Of a stretch of 64,000 nucleotides of DNA, positions 53,996 through 62,300 are shown one piece after another; the stretch's first letter is position 1; each line of letters starts with the position of its first letter. Below the pieces are notes generated by a model. The model was not told the DNA's origin, ran no database searches, and saw nothing but the letters and a program-made list of their open reading frames with translations. Source of the DNA: Actinomycetota bacterium (lineage in GTDB: Bacteria > Actinomycetota > Aquicultoria > Aquicultorales > Aquicultoraceae); assembly GCA_018333515.1 (NCBI GenBank), contig JAGXSZ010000023.1:62001-126000 (forward strand), read 5' to 3'. A program made the translations under genes and the position numbers.

Positions 53996-54775
53996 TTACA
54001 CCTCTTTGGCGAACGCCGGCGATAATCGCTTAAACAACCAATACCCCGCCCAGAACACCAAAAGCGAGCTGACTGTCGTATAGGCAAGTAGTTTTAGGCT
54101 CGGCCAATGCAAATAATACAAAGCCTCACGGTATAAAAATATAACCGATGTCATCGGATTCGCATACTTTATTAGCCACAGGAACCTATCGGGTATCATC
54201 GACATGTCATACAATACGGGGGTACCATAGAACCATATTAACAGCATTATGCCGATCAACTGTTCTATATCACGAAAATACACATTCAAACCCGCGAGCA
54301 TTAAAGAAAACCCAACGGTCAACAGAGTATGCGCTATGATTGCAAAGAGTAAAACCGGTAAAAAGACATAAAAATTGTAGCCGTATAGAGCTAAGACGAC
54401 GAACAAGACCGCGAGAGATAAAAACAAATTTACCAGATTTGCAACCACCAGTGAAATCGGTATAATTTCGTGAGGAAAATATACTTTTTTTATTAAACTC
54501 CCGCTTCCGACAATGCTCCCCGTGCTAACCGATAGCACGGTTACAAAAAAATTCCACGGCAGAAACCCGACGAGAAAATAAACAGGATAATTTTCTATGT
54601 TCGCCCTAAAGACGTAGGAGAAGATAAATGTGAAAACCAGCATCATCAATAACGGGTGGATGAGACTCCAAAAGAAACCCAATATTGAGTTTTTGTATTT
54701 AATTTTTAGCTCTTTGACAACAAGGTTGATTAGCAGTTCTCGGTATTCATACAGCTCTTGTAATGCTTTTAGCAT
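53996..54775 (-). CDS. wzm: Polysaccharide ABC exporter permease
   Basis: This ABC-2 type permease of 259 residues has six hydrophobic helices; it starts LQELYEYRELLINLVVKELKIKYKNSILGFFW, the conserved amphipathic entry, and has LMMLVFTFIFSYVF and the late LYREALYYLHWPSL. It forms the channel with Wzt. The start at 54775 follows GAAGG, but 17 nt further upstream is a terminator-like 14-bp hairpin, so transcription of this export operon may be controlled by attenuation. Confidence 0.92.
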   Translation of the reverse strand: MLKALQELYEYRELLINLVVKELKIKYKNSILGFFWSLIHPLLMMLVFTFIFSYVFRANIENYPVYFLVGFLPWNFFVTVLSVSTGSIVGSGSLIKKVYFPHEIIPISLVVANLVNLFLSLAVLFVVLALYGYNFYVFLPVLLFAIIAHTLLTVGFSLMLAGLNVYFRDIEQLIGIMLLIWFYGTPVLYDMSMIPDRFLWLIKYANPMTSVIFLYREALYYLHWPSLKLLAYTTVSSLLVFWAGYWLFKRLSPAFAKEV

Positions 54776-54791
54776 GTCTTACCTTCAAATA

Positions 54792-54826
54792 AAATTAATT
54801 AGAGCTTGAACGGCTCTAATTAATTT
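54792..54826 (-). terminator. Terminator-like hairpin directly upstream of wzm
   Basis: A perfect 14-bp stem (54792-54805 with 54813-54826) with 7-nt loop is followed on the minus strand by TTTTATTTG and then, within 17 nt, by the wzm start. It can end the relic gene upstream, or act as an attenuator of the wzm-wzt operon. Confidence 0.7.
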
Positions 54827-54908
54827 ATACACTATCCTTTTGCGCTCCGCAATCCTTATGGAGTATCAGCAAATCAACTGGCTGCTGATAACTTTTTCTT
54901 TTTTTATA

Positions 54909-55088
54909 CTAATTCACGCTCACCGATATGTTTCTGGTCGCAACGCCCTTCGATGAGAACCAGGTAACCAACTCTTCGACCAGGTCCCACCTGAGCGTAT
55001 AGGTTCCGGCGGCGCCGAGGTCATCGACGGTCTCGTTTCCGCTGATGCGCATATAACCACCCCGGGATATAGTCGAAGGTTCACTCAT
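54909..55088 (-). pseudogene. Tail of a lost surface protein (NBR1 Ig-like fragment)
   Basis: A 59-residue frame encodes ISGNETVDDLGAAGTYTLRW...EELVTWFSSKGVATRNISVSVN, which resembles the end of an NBR1-type Ig-like domain found in large exported proteins. No signal peptide or body is present. A 27-bp stretch around 55010-55036 is identical to DNA at the TVDDLGAAG codons of the subtilase gene. Its upstream sequence matches that of the subtilase. It is likely the scar of a deleted surface-protein gene. Confidence 0.6.
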
Positions 55089-55095
55089 ACAATAG

Positions 55096-55124
55096 GCAAC
55101 TGCTTGGATAATTATAACATTGCG
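55096..55124 (-). promoter_or_regulatory. Promoter-like element shared with the subtilase gene
   Basis: This 29-bp stretch differs from 62628-62656 at only two positions and contains a minus-strand TATAAT (55111-55116). Here it lies 8 nt before the ATG of the relic. Confidence 0.5.
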
Positions 55125-55345
55125 AGCTGCCTATCGCCATTATACGAGAGCAGAAAAACGCATCAAAAATTAAGCAGCCCTAATCCAACACTATTCGAAC
55201 CAGAAAGAGTTCAGGTTTGCTCGCGAAAAAGAATACTTGGGACGGAAGCAGAGTCTGGAAGGATAAGTCAGTGCTTTTGATAAGGCTAAGAACAACCTAC
55301 AAACCGAGAATCGTAGGCAGACCTCGGCTGACAGCTTTAGATACA

Positions 55346-55528
55346 TTAAGAGTGAGCTTGGCTAACTTTCTTAGTCGCAGTGCGGACTACCTTCGCTTTT
55401 TTCGCCGGAGCCATAATCTTTTCAAGCTCGCTTTTGGAGACGCCCTTTTTTACTCTGTAAGCTACTTCTTTTCTGACGCTTTCAATTTCGTCAGAAGAAA
55501 TATCTAAGTTTGGTCTTTTGTCTCTCAT
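55346..55528 (-). CDS. Small basic protein coupled to the zinc peptidase
   Basis: This 60-residue protein starts 4 nt inside the stop of the peptidase gene (ATGA), so translation is coupled. It has an acidic middle (SSDEIESVRKEVAYRVKKG) and a Lys/Ala-rich basic tail (PAKKAKVVRTATKKVSQ). I recognise no domain. It could be a regulator, substrate or immunity-type partner; this is inference from the layout only. Confidence 0.55.
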   Translation of the reverse strand: MRDKRPNLDISSDEIESVRKEVAYRVKKGVSKSELEKIMAPAKKAKVVRTATKKVSQAHS

Positions 55529-56184
55529 AGCCCGAGAGCCCCTTTCAAATAATCACGCCTATCAGCGGCCAGATACGGATAGAGTAAATCCTGTGTTATT
55601 GAATTACTATTATGATACGGTGAGTTTGGATCTAATAGTAGCCTATAATCCTCAGCAATCCACTCACCTATTTCTCCATTACGGTTGCGATCATCCAATT
55701 GGAGAAGCGCTTCTGGACCACCTTTTCTCATTTTTGCCACATGGTCTATATACTCTGTAAATCGGCTATCGAAACCACCTGCTAAATAATCACCCATGAC
55801 ATCGAGTGTTTTTAGGTGGCAATATTCGTGCAATAACGTCCTTACTATAGATTCTACGACATTATTAGCCCTATCAGCAAGGGTCCCGTCAATGTTTAAT
55901 TTCTCATAAAGGCCCCGTATCGCATTACTATACCAAGCGCAATCTGCAATTAAATCCACGCCTTGAAGGTAGATGACTGGTCGGCCGATGAGAATAAAGC
56001 CATACGAAGATTCATCATGATAATCACTGCTTTTAATTGTTATTCCGGTAAAATCAGCGCCTCTTGATTCTGCCGCAGCCATGGTTTTCTCAATGAGTTC
56101 TTTGGGTTTGGGCACACCTTTGATGTGCCCAAAATATGTACCATCAGTATCTCTAGATCCGTTGATTATCTCGATATTTCTCAC
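55525..56184 (-). CDS. Putative zinc metallopeptidase (HExxH), unknown family
   Basis: This 219-residue protein has a zinc-binding helix TLLHEYCHLKTLD (about 116-128) with HEYCH and a later Glu in EWIAEDYRLLL as possible third ligand. The region before it (SYGFILIGRPVIYLQGVDLI) resembles the beta sheet of gluzincins. No signal peptide is seen, so it acts in the cytoplasm. I cannot place it in a named family; ImmA-like proteins have a similar layout but a different sequence. It lies upstream of the small basic protein in a two-gene unit. Confidence 0.6.
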   Translation of the reverse strand: MRNIEIINGSRDTDGTYFGHIKGVPKPKELIEKTMAAAESRGADFTGITIKSSDYHDESSYGFILIGRPVIYLQGVDLIADCAWYSNAIRGLYEKLNIDGTLADRANNVVESIVRTLLHEYCHLKTLDVMGDYLAGGFDSRFTEYIDHVAKMRKGGPEALLQLDDRNRNGEIGEWIAEDYRLLLDPNSPYHNSNSITQDLLYPYLAADRRDYLKGALGL

Positions 56185-56452
56185 GGCAGCTCTTCATCAC
56201 TCCCACTGTAGAGGTTCTCAGATTATCAAGTCTCTACCTTGTTGCAAGCACTCGAGGCATAATCCTTAATACTGATCTTAACAGAGACCGAGTACGACAT
56301 ATATGCCCAAGTCAAAAGTTACGAGAAGAGAGAAAACGCTAATCCATTATACGGCTCCTATAGCTCTCTTGCAGGTACCGCTAATGTGTAAAAAAGTTCA
56401 AATCCTCTCACGGGTGATCAACGACAATTAGAATTACCGACAGGAAAAGTAA

Positions 56453-56692
56453 TTGACGTTAATCACCCACGATCCCGCAGAATACGAAGGTGTAGAAATC
56501 CCTGGCGGTATGCGCCCCACTCGCCCGCGCCCCAAGAAAAAAATGGTCACCTTCCGACTTGATGAGGACCTCGTTGAGCGGCTCAATGAACTCGCGCTTA
56601 AGAAGGGCATGGGCTACCAGACGCTAATGAGAATGCTGCTCTTTGAGGCCGTCGAGATTGAGGAGCAAAAAGAAGCGAAGCGGGCTGGTTAG
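56453..56692 (+). CDS. CopG/ribbon-helix-helix-type antitoxin, orphan
   Basis: This 79-residue protein has an N-terminal linker (DPAEYEGVEIPGGMRPTRPRPKKK), then a ribbon-helix-helix core (MVTFRLDEDLVERLNELALKKGMGYQTLMRMLLFEAV). It resembles BrnA/CopG antitoxins of type II toxin-antitoxin systems. No toxin gene lies next to it on the plus strand: the upstream 268 bp hold no clear BrnT. It may be an orphan antitoxin or autonomous regulator. The TTG start has AGGA upstream. Confidence 0.7.
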   Translation: MTLITHDPAEYEGVEIPGGMRPTRPRPKKKMVTFRLDEDLVERLNELALKKGMGYQTLMRMLLFEAVEIEEQKEAKRAG

Positions 56693-56705
56693 CGATTTTA
56701 ATTCG

Positions 56706-56727
56706 CGGGGTCGTTCTTGAAAGAGCG
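56706..56727 (+). repeat. Short repeat CGGGGTCGTTCTTG, copy 1
   Basis: The 22 bases at 56706-56727 are identical to 58269-58290. Variants lie at 57434-57471 and, inverted, at 58532-58559. All fall between the small toxin-antitoxin genes. Confidence 0.8.
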
Positions 56728-56786
56728 CTGCCCTCGCCGGAAACGAGCGCTTGTACATCATAGCCTGCTACAATAAGGCAATCGTC

Positions 56787-57176
56787 TTACCAAGTGGTTT
56801 CGATTATTTTGGATTCGATAATCTCTTGATCCTTGGTGATCAAAATTACTTCTTCCTCGAGACTATCTTGAAGCGCGAGGCACGTGGCGCATATTATTGC
56901 ATCGTGGATTTCTAAACCCTCCGGGAGGTAATCTAATGTGGTGTCATCAAGCGGATAGATGGTAACCCTCTCGTCATCGTCTAATAATTCTCTAACTTCA
57001 GTGAAAACGCTCGCGATTCGTTTCTTGTTGTAGAGGTGTTTTATTTCAGCAAGAACGATGGTAGGCACGACGATCGATGATTCAGCCGCGCGCATTATCT
57101 CTCGTGCTTCGCGACCTAGATTTTTGCTGCCTTCAATAAACCAGACAAGGGCGTGCGTATCAATAACGTAAATCAT
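56787..57176 (-). CDS. PIN-domain toxin (VapC-like)
   Basis: This 129-residue PIN protein has Asp6 in VIDTHALVWFIEG, Glu44 in TIVLAEIKHLYNK and Asp92 in EIHDAIICATCLAL. A late acidic residue is in ILITKDQEIIES. The protein would be an RNase. Its start overlaps the antitoxin stop by 4 nt. The antitoxin is not a known RHH type, so the pair is a less common variant. Confidence 0.85.
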   Translation of the reverse strand: MIYVIDTHALVWFIEGSKNLGREAREIMRAAESSIVVPTIVLAEIKHLYNKKRIASVFTEVRELLDDDERVTIYPLDDTTLDYLPEGLEIHDAIICATCLALQDSLEEEVILITKDQEIIESKIIETTW

Positions 57177-57364
57177 TTGAGCTCTTCAGGAGTACTAATC
57201 TCAACTGCCTTGATTTCGTCAAAAGAGGTATCGCTCCTGCCTTTTAGTAATCCATCCACCTGCGCCAAGGCTCTTTCTTTTTTCTTCTTTTTCGCCTGCC
57301 CCTTAAGAACTTTTATTTGCAGCTCAAGGCTCGCAATCTTGGTGGCAAGGTTTCCTTGTGCCAT
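57173..57364 (-). CDS. Antitoxin of the PIN module, coiled-coil type
   Basis: This 63-residue protein begins MAQGNLATKIASLELQIKVLKGQAKKKKKERA, a heptad pattern with a Lys-rich stretch, then ends with SDTSFDEIKAVEISTPEEL, a likely toxin-binding tail. It lies directly before the PIN gene with a 4-nt overlap. The ATG at 57364 has AAGGGGTGA upstream. I do not see a DNA-binding fold such as RHH or AbrB. Confidence 0.75.
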   Translation of the reverse strand: MAQGNLATKIASLELQIKVLKGQAKKKKKERALAQVDGLLKGRSDTSFDEIKAVEISTPEELK

Positions 57365-57433
57365 GTAAATCACCCCTTAACATATCGCATATATTGTAAC
57401 GCGGGTCGGCTCTTCATACAAGCTGCTTATTCA

Positions 57434-57471
57434 CGGGGTCGTTCCTGCAAGATTGAAAGATTGCGGAATCC
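57434..57471 (+). repeat. Short repeat, variant copy 2
   Basis: CGGGGTCGTTCCTG is followed by AAAGATTGCGGAATCC. The second half matches the inverted copy at 58532-58559. Confidence 0.65.
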
Positions 57472-57521
57472 CTGAGCTAGGATGTGTCTTATTGCGAAAA
57501 GAGGGTTGCAACGATATGCAA

Positions 57522-57914
57522 TCAGAAGATTTCTACAATTGTTTGTACTACCTTTTGGTAGTGCCTATCGGTGGTGAGTATCTTTAGCCCGTCCCGCATG
57601 GCTAAAGCGGAAATCCAGATATCGTTTGTGGGTATCGGGGTTCCTTTGTCTTTTAATGACGACAGAATTAAAGCATACCTTTCGGAAGTTTCTTCATCGA
57701 TTATCTGTAAGTAAACCCGGGGTGAAGACAGAAAGGTCTCTAGTTCGGTTCTGTTCTTCTTCTCTTTATTGCCCCTTATGAATCCGGCTAAGAGTTCTCC
57801 CAAAACTATGGGATTGAGATAAATTTCATCGGCTGCCTGAACCGCCTCAACAGCAGCCGGGTCGCCTTTAAAAAAAGCGGAGTATGCCGAGGTGTCCAAC
57901 AAAACCCGGTTCAT
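57522..57914 (-). CDS. VapC family PIN-domain toxin
   Basis: This 130-residue PIN RNase has Asp7 in VLLDTSAYSAFFKG, Glu40 in PIVLGELLAGFIRG, Asp97 in IPTNDIWISALAM and Asp115 in ILTTDRHYQKV; all four acidic positions are present. The ATG at 57914 overlaps the antitoxin stop by 4 nt. It is a standard VapBC-type module. Confidence 0.9.
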   Translation of the reverse strand: MNRVLLDTSAYSAFFKGDPAAVEAVQAADEIYLNPIVLGELLAGFIRGNKEKKNRTELETFLSSPRVYLQIIDEETSERYALILSSLKDKGTPIPTNDIWISALAMRDGLKILTTDRHYQKVVQTIVEIF

Positions 57915-58174
57915 CTCCACACATCCTCATCGATTCTTCTTTGCTCTTCAAGGTGCCTTTCAAACTCTTCCGCTTCCTCTGACGACCATGTTCCGGCAAG
58001 GCTATCCAGATCATGATAAACCGTCTTTTTGAGGGTCTTTTTTGCTGTTAGGCCCGCTCCTTTCTCGAGCAAAGAGACCACTACCTTGTTAGTGCTTAGG
58101 CCTTTCTTTCTAGCTTCTTCTTTTATCACTTTTTCTAATTCCGGCGCAATTCCTCTAATTGTCATCTGTTTCAT
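57911..58174 (-). CDS. VapB-type ribbon-helix-helix antitoxin
   Basis: This 87-residue antitoxin has an N-terminal RHH (MTIRGIAPELEKVIKEEARKKG, then STNKVVVSLLEKG) and an acidic C-terminus (SSEEAEEFERHLEEQRRIDEDVW) that would cover the PIN active site. The ATG at 58174 is my choice; a GTG at 58186 is possible. It is the first gene of the pair. Confidence 0.88.
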   Translation of the reverse strand: MKQMTIRGIAPELEKVIKEEARKKGLSTNKVVVSLLEKGAGLTAKKTLKKTVYHDLDSLAGTWSSEEAEEFERHLEEQRRIDEDVWR

Positions 58175-58268
58175 CAGACTGTTCACCTCACTTTATGACT
58201 CATATCGTCTCAATAATTGCATCATCACTCGTTTTTGTCAAGCACAACTATGGAAGAACGCGCGTTTT

Positions 58269-58290
58269 CGGGGTCGTTCTTGAAAGAGCG
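58269..58290 (+). repeat. Short repeat CGGGGTCGTTCTTG, copy 3
   Basis: Identical over 22 bases to 56706-56727, and both continue into a CCCTCGCC string. Confidence 0.8.
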
Positions 58291-58409
58291 GTACCCTCGC
58301 CTTTATCTCCTTACTATCCTTTTTGCAGTGGTAAAGCACCTTACCGCTTATGCTCTTGTTGATAGATACGAACTTGCTTCAGAGATTTTGCAACTCATAT
58401 TTTATCTCC

Positions 58410-58480
58410 CGTAGCTCAGGGCTTTAGCCCTGATAATCGCATATGCATGGCCGTTATCAGCCCTAAAGGGCTGAGCTACG
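58410..58480. repeat. Copy 3 of the interspersed hairpin repeat, longest
   Basis: Arms of 27 nt (58410-58436 and 58454-58480), starting CGTAGCTCAG and ending CTGAGCTACG, face each other across 17 nt. Each arm folds on itself too. It is the same element as 9855-9905. Confidence 0.85.
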
Positions 58481-58531
58481 TCAATTAAGCAGCTACGAGC
58501 TTACTCGAAAGGTCTACTTTGATTTTGATTC

Positions 58532-58559
58532 GATTCCGCAATCTTTCAAGAACGACTCC
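58532..58559 (-). repeat. Short repeat, inverted copy 4
   Basis: The reverse complement reads GGAGTCGTTCTTGAAAGATTGC..., matching the variants at 57434-57471 and 58269-58290. Confidence 0.65.
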
Positions 58560-58583
58560 ATCGGCGCGCATTAGCTCGGACGA

Positions 58584-59225
58584 TTACCCCAGGATCTTGA
58601 AGAACTCGGTGATGACCCATCCGCCGCCGGCGATGAGAAAACCGAAATAGACAATCGTGGCGATATTGGAAAGGTTGCCGAGGAGAATAAAGCCGCCGTC
58701 GCGCTGGATCATCCCGACGGATAAAAAGATGAGCGCGAGCGCCGGCAGGGTGTTGCTAAATGGGATAAAGCCGAAAGGGGCCATGAGCAGTACCGCGGCG
58801 AGAATGAACGACAAATTACTCAAGACCGTCATCAAACCCTCAGAGGTCAACCCGCTCAAGCGGTGCGGACGGCTGATCCTTTCCAATCGGTGGAACCAGA
58901 CGAGGGCGCGCTTGAATCCCGCGCCGAGTTTTTCGGAGGATAATTTGCGATCCGCAATGGTTTTTGGAAGCCATAATTTGCGCGAAAACAGCCGGGTAAT
59001 TCCGATGAGCAGGATGCCGGTACCAAAAACCGTGCTGACACCCGGAATAGACACCGGTACGAGAAATATCAGGGAAAGAAATACGGTCAGAAGCAGGAGG
59101 CTATCGGCCCCGACGATATCCATAACTTCGATAAGGGTGACTTCGGAGGGGGGCAATTTCTCAATGGCGAGTTCGATCTTTTCCCCAAGTGATTCGGACT
59201 GGAGTGCGGATTCTTGAAATTTCAT
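58584..59225 (-). CDS. ExoD family membrane protein
   Basis: This 213-residue protein matches ExoD: an N-terminal soluble helix (ESLGEKIELAIEKLP), LIFLVPVSIPGVSTVFGTG, then the conserved FGFIPFSNTLPALALIFLSVGM and QRDGGFILLGNL. Four to five helices are predicted. ExoD was named for exopolysaccharide defects in rhizobia; its biochemical role is unknown. It lies between the toxin-antitoxin island and the subtilase gene, both on the same strand. Confidence 0.9.
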   Translation of the reverse strand: MKFQESALQSESLGEKIELAIEKLPPSEVTLIEVMDIVGADSLLLLTVFLSLIFLVPVSIPGVSTVFGTGILLIGITRLFSRKLWLPKTIADRKLSSEKLGAGFKRALVWFHRLERISRPHRLSGLTSEGLMTVLSNLSFILAAVLLMAPFGFIPFSNTLPALALIFLSVGMIQRDGGFILLGNLSNIATIVYFGFLIAGGGWVITEFFKILG

Positions 59226-59292
59226 AATATTTTACCTCGCAGCTTATTTCATCCCTCGTTTGAAAGTTTAGCATACCTGCGGAGTGTAGTTA

Positions 59293-59318
59293 ACCCTCCC
59301 CCATTGGTGGGGGAGGGT
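59293..59318. terminator. GC-rich hairpin after the subtilase gene
   Basis: ACCCTCCCCCA pairs with TGGGGGAGGGT over an 11-bp stem and a TTGG loop, 44 nt past the subtilase stop. There is no U-run on the minus strand. A similar hairpin follows the next surface protein gene. Confidence 0.5.
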
Positions 59319-59361
59319 CTAAGTGTTGCTTGCCGTCTCAGAACAACTGCCACTGCGGCGA

Positions 59362-62300
59362 TTATATGATTGAGCGCCTTCTTACGATTAGCAGCAAACC
59401 CAGCGCCGTGAGCATTGCGGCGAGCATCGCCAACATGTTGGTGTTGTGGCCGAAGGCTATCGTGGTAACCGCCGTCGTGCCGACTTCGTTTTCACCTACA
59501 GCGAACGGTGAGAGTGACGTCGTCATACCGATAATGATGTTGTTCTCGGTATCGACCTCCACCGTCACATCCTCCCACTTTTGGCCGTTCCAGTGCATTA
59601 ACTTCAAGTTCTTCTCGTTGCCTTTGATTAACGAGGGGTCGTATGGGATTGTTACCATGATTGTCCCCGAATAATTCGCCGTCGTACTGATATCGATGTG
59701 GTAACCCCTGAACCTGAAGTTCGCGTCGGGCGCTCCGTACGGCGGGTCGATGATGATAGTCGCCGACGTAATGCCGGCTACGAGCACATTGCTAAAGCTC
59801 ACTTTCACGCCGTTACCCAGCTCCACGTCGACAGACGTGCCGGGGTTGATCGATCGGCTTGCCCTGAACGTCGTCGCCTCAACGGTTTCGCTTACCGGCG
59901 ACCGGTTGCCCGCTGCGTCAAAGGCCGCGACGTAATAGCGGTAGGTGGTGTTTGGCGCCAGCCCTGTGTGCATATAGTTCGTCTTTTCCACGCTCACGAT
60001 TTTCTCGCCGTTGTCGGCGTTATAGACGTCGTAGCCGATGACCGCGACGTTGTCGGTCGCGGCCTCCCATTTGATAAAGACCTTACTATCATTCGGCGCC
60101 ATTGCCTTTACGTTTGTCGGGGCCGCCGGCTTTTGCGTGTCTACCTTAAGGACTGCGCTCCGTGCAGTCTCGGTGTTGTTTGAGGTGTCGACCGAGTAGA
60201 AATAGAGGGTGTGCTCCCCTTCCGGCGCGGTAAATGACCCAGAATATGTCGTCCAGTTCGCAGTTGCAGTCGAATCCCACTGGTAGTAGGTGGTAGCAGG
60301 CTCATTTGCGGTGAGACTCGCCGTGGTCGTGCTCTTAAACCAGCCGTTTTCCCCGTCGGGGCTGGTCGGGCTGGTGGAAAGGGTCGTGACCGGGGCTTGG
60401 GTGTCACTTGCCGCAGTCACCAAGACCGTCGCCGTTTCAACCTTGGCGGCCGCGTCAAAGGCCCGCAGACGGATTACAAAGTCTCCTTCGGCCAACGTGC
60501 GCGTGTCGAGTTGCCCCAGCGTCTCGTTGGTCTTCTGGGTGCTCGAGTTTGTTATCTCGGTCCAGCTTGCCGGGGATACCCCTTGGCCGAAGTCTAAGAT
60601 ATAGTTGACAAAGTTCGCGTCCGTCGCCGTGCCGCTGATGGTTACGATACCTGTGACAGTGCCGCCCGTCGGGCTCGTAATCGTGGCGGTGGGGGCGACT
60701 GTGTCTACCTTTATTGCCTGGCTCTTTACCGCCTCGGTGTTGCCTGATGTGTCCACCGAGTAGAAGTAGAGGGTGTGCTCCCCTTCCATCGAGGCGAAGC
60801 TTCCGCTATAGGTCGTCCAGGCGCCGGTGGTCGAACCCCACTGGTAGTAGGTAGTGCCGGGCTCATCCCTGGTCAAGGTGATAGACGGGGCGGTATTAAA
60901 CCAGCCGTTTGCCCCATCGGGGCTGGTCGGGTTGGTGGAAAGGGTCGTGATGGGGGCGGTTGTGTCTTTTACGGTCACAAAATCAAACGCATCGACATTT
61001 ACATCGTACCCCGATGAAGACGCGTTCTTGGTGCCGGCAACTTCGATCTTGATCGTATGGTTGCCGAGCGCCAAACCGGACTTCGTGTAGACCAGCTGCT
61101 GGTGGTCGCTCGTGCCGTAGAGGTCTACATCTTGCTGGTAGACGCCGTCTATGTAGACTTTGGCGATGCCGGATGCGGGGCTCTTCTGCGCGACCCACGA
61201 GACGCTCGTGCCATTAAACGAGTACGTGACCGAAACGCCGGTCGAGCTTGAATGCTTGAACGCGCCGCCGCTGGCGTTTGAAGAACTCCCGTTAGTCCAG
61301 GTGCCTGAATATGTCGCGGCGGCGCTGTTTTCCTCATCGTGGACTATAAGAGTTTTAACGGCTTTTTCGGCGTTGATACGGCCGTAGCCGAAGGTGTCGT
61401 CCCTGCCGGCGGCGCCGAGGTCATCGACGGTCGCCTGAATAGTGCGGCCGAGCTGCGCGCCCGTCTTACCCGGGTATACCGTCGCGATAAGCGCGGCCAG
61501 GCCGGCGACGTGCGGGGCGGCCATGGAGGTGCCGTTCATATAGACGTACTGGTTGCCGGGGTAGGTGCTCGCGATGCCGTTCGAGGCGGTGCCGTCGGCG
61601 TTGCCGCCCGGCGCGGCGACATCGACATACCAGCCGTAGTTGGAGTATGACGCTTTGCCGTCGTCGGTGCGCGTCGCCGAGACACCGATGACATTTTGAT
61701 ATCCCGCCGGGTAGAGGACATTGCTTGTGTTCCCGTTGCCGGCGGCGGCTACGACAAGACAGCCTTTCCCTTGCGCGTATACGACCGCATCGGCCATGGT
61801 TGATGAGTAGTCGTAGCCGCCGAGGCTTAGGTTGATGATTTTGGCGTTGTTGTCCGCCGCGTACCGGATACCGTTTGCGACAGTAGCATCGGTGCCGCTG
61901 CCGGAGCTGTTAAGCACTTTTACCGCAAGAAGTTTCGCGCCCCAGGAGACGCCGGCCACGCCTTGGGCGTTGTTGGTTATGGCGCCGGTGATGCCGGCAA
62001 CGTGCGTGCCGTGGCCGTGGTCGTCCATCGGGTCGTTGTCGTTGTTGATATAGTCGTAGCCTTTGATGACCTTAGTCGAGAGGTCGGGGTGGTTGTAATC
62101 GACGCCGGAGTCGACGACCGCCACGACGGTCTCGTTTCCGGTGGTCGTATCCCATGCCTGCGGCGCTTTTATCTTAGGCAGCGCCCACTGCACCCCATAA
62201 TTGGTGTCGTTCGGGGTTAGAAGCGCGTGGCGGTAGTAGTTTGGCTCGGCGTATTCAACGTCGGGGAGCTTCTCGTAGTTTGCTATCGCATTGTGCTCAT

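Larger units (their letters stand above)
58175..58583. other. 409-bp gap with repeats only
   Basis: It contains repeat copies 58269-58290 and 58532-58559 and the long hairpin repeat 58410-58480. No coding frame I can support is present. Confidence 0.7.
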
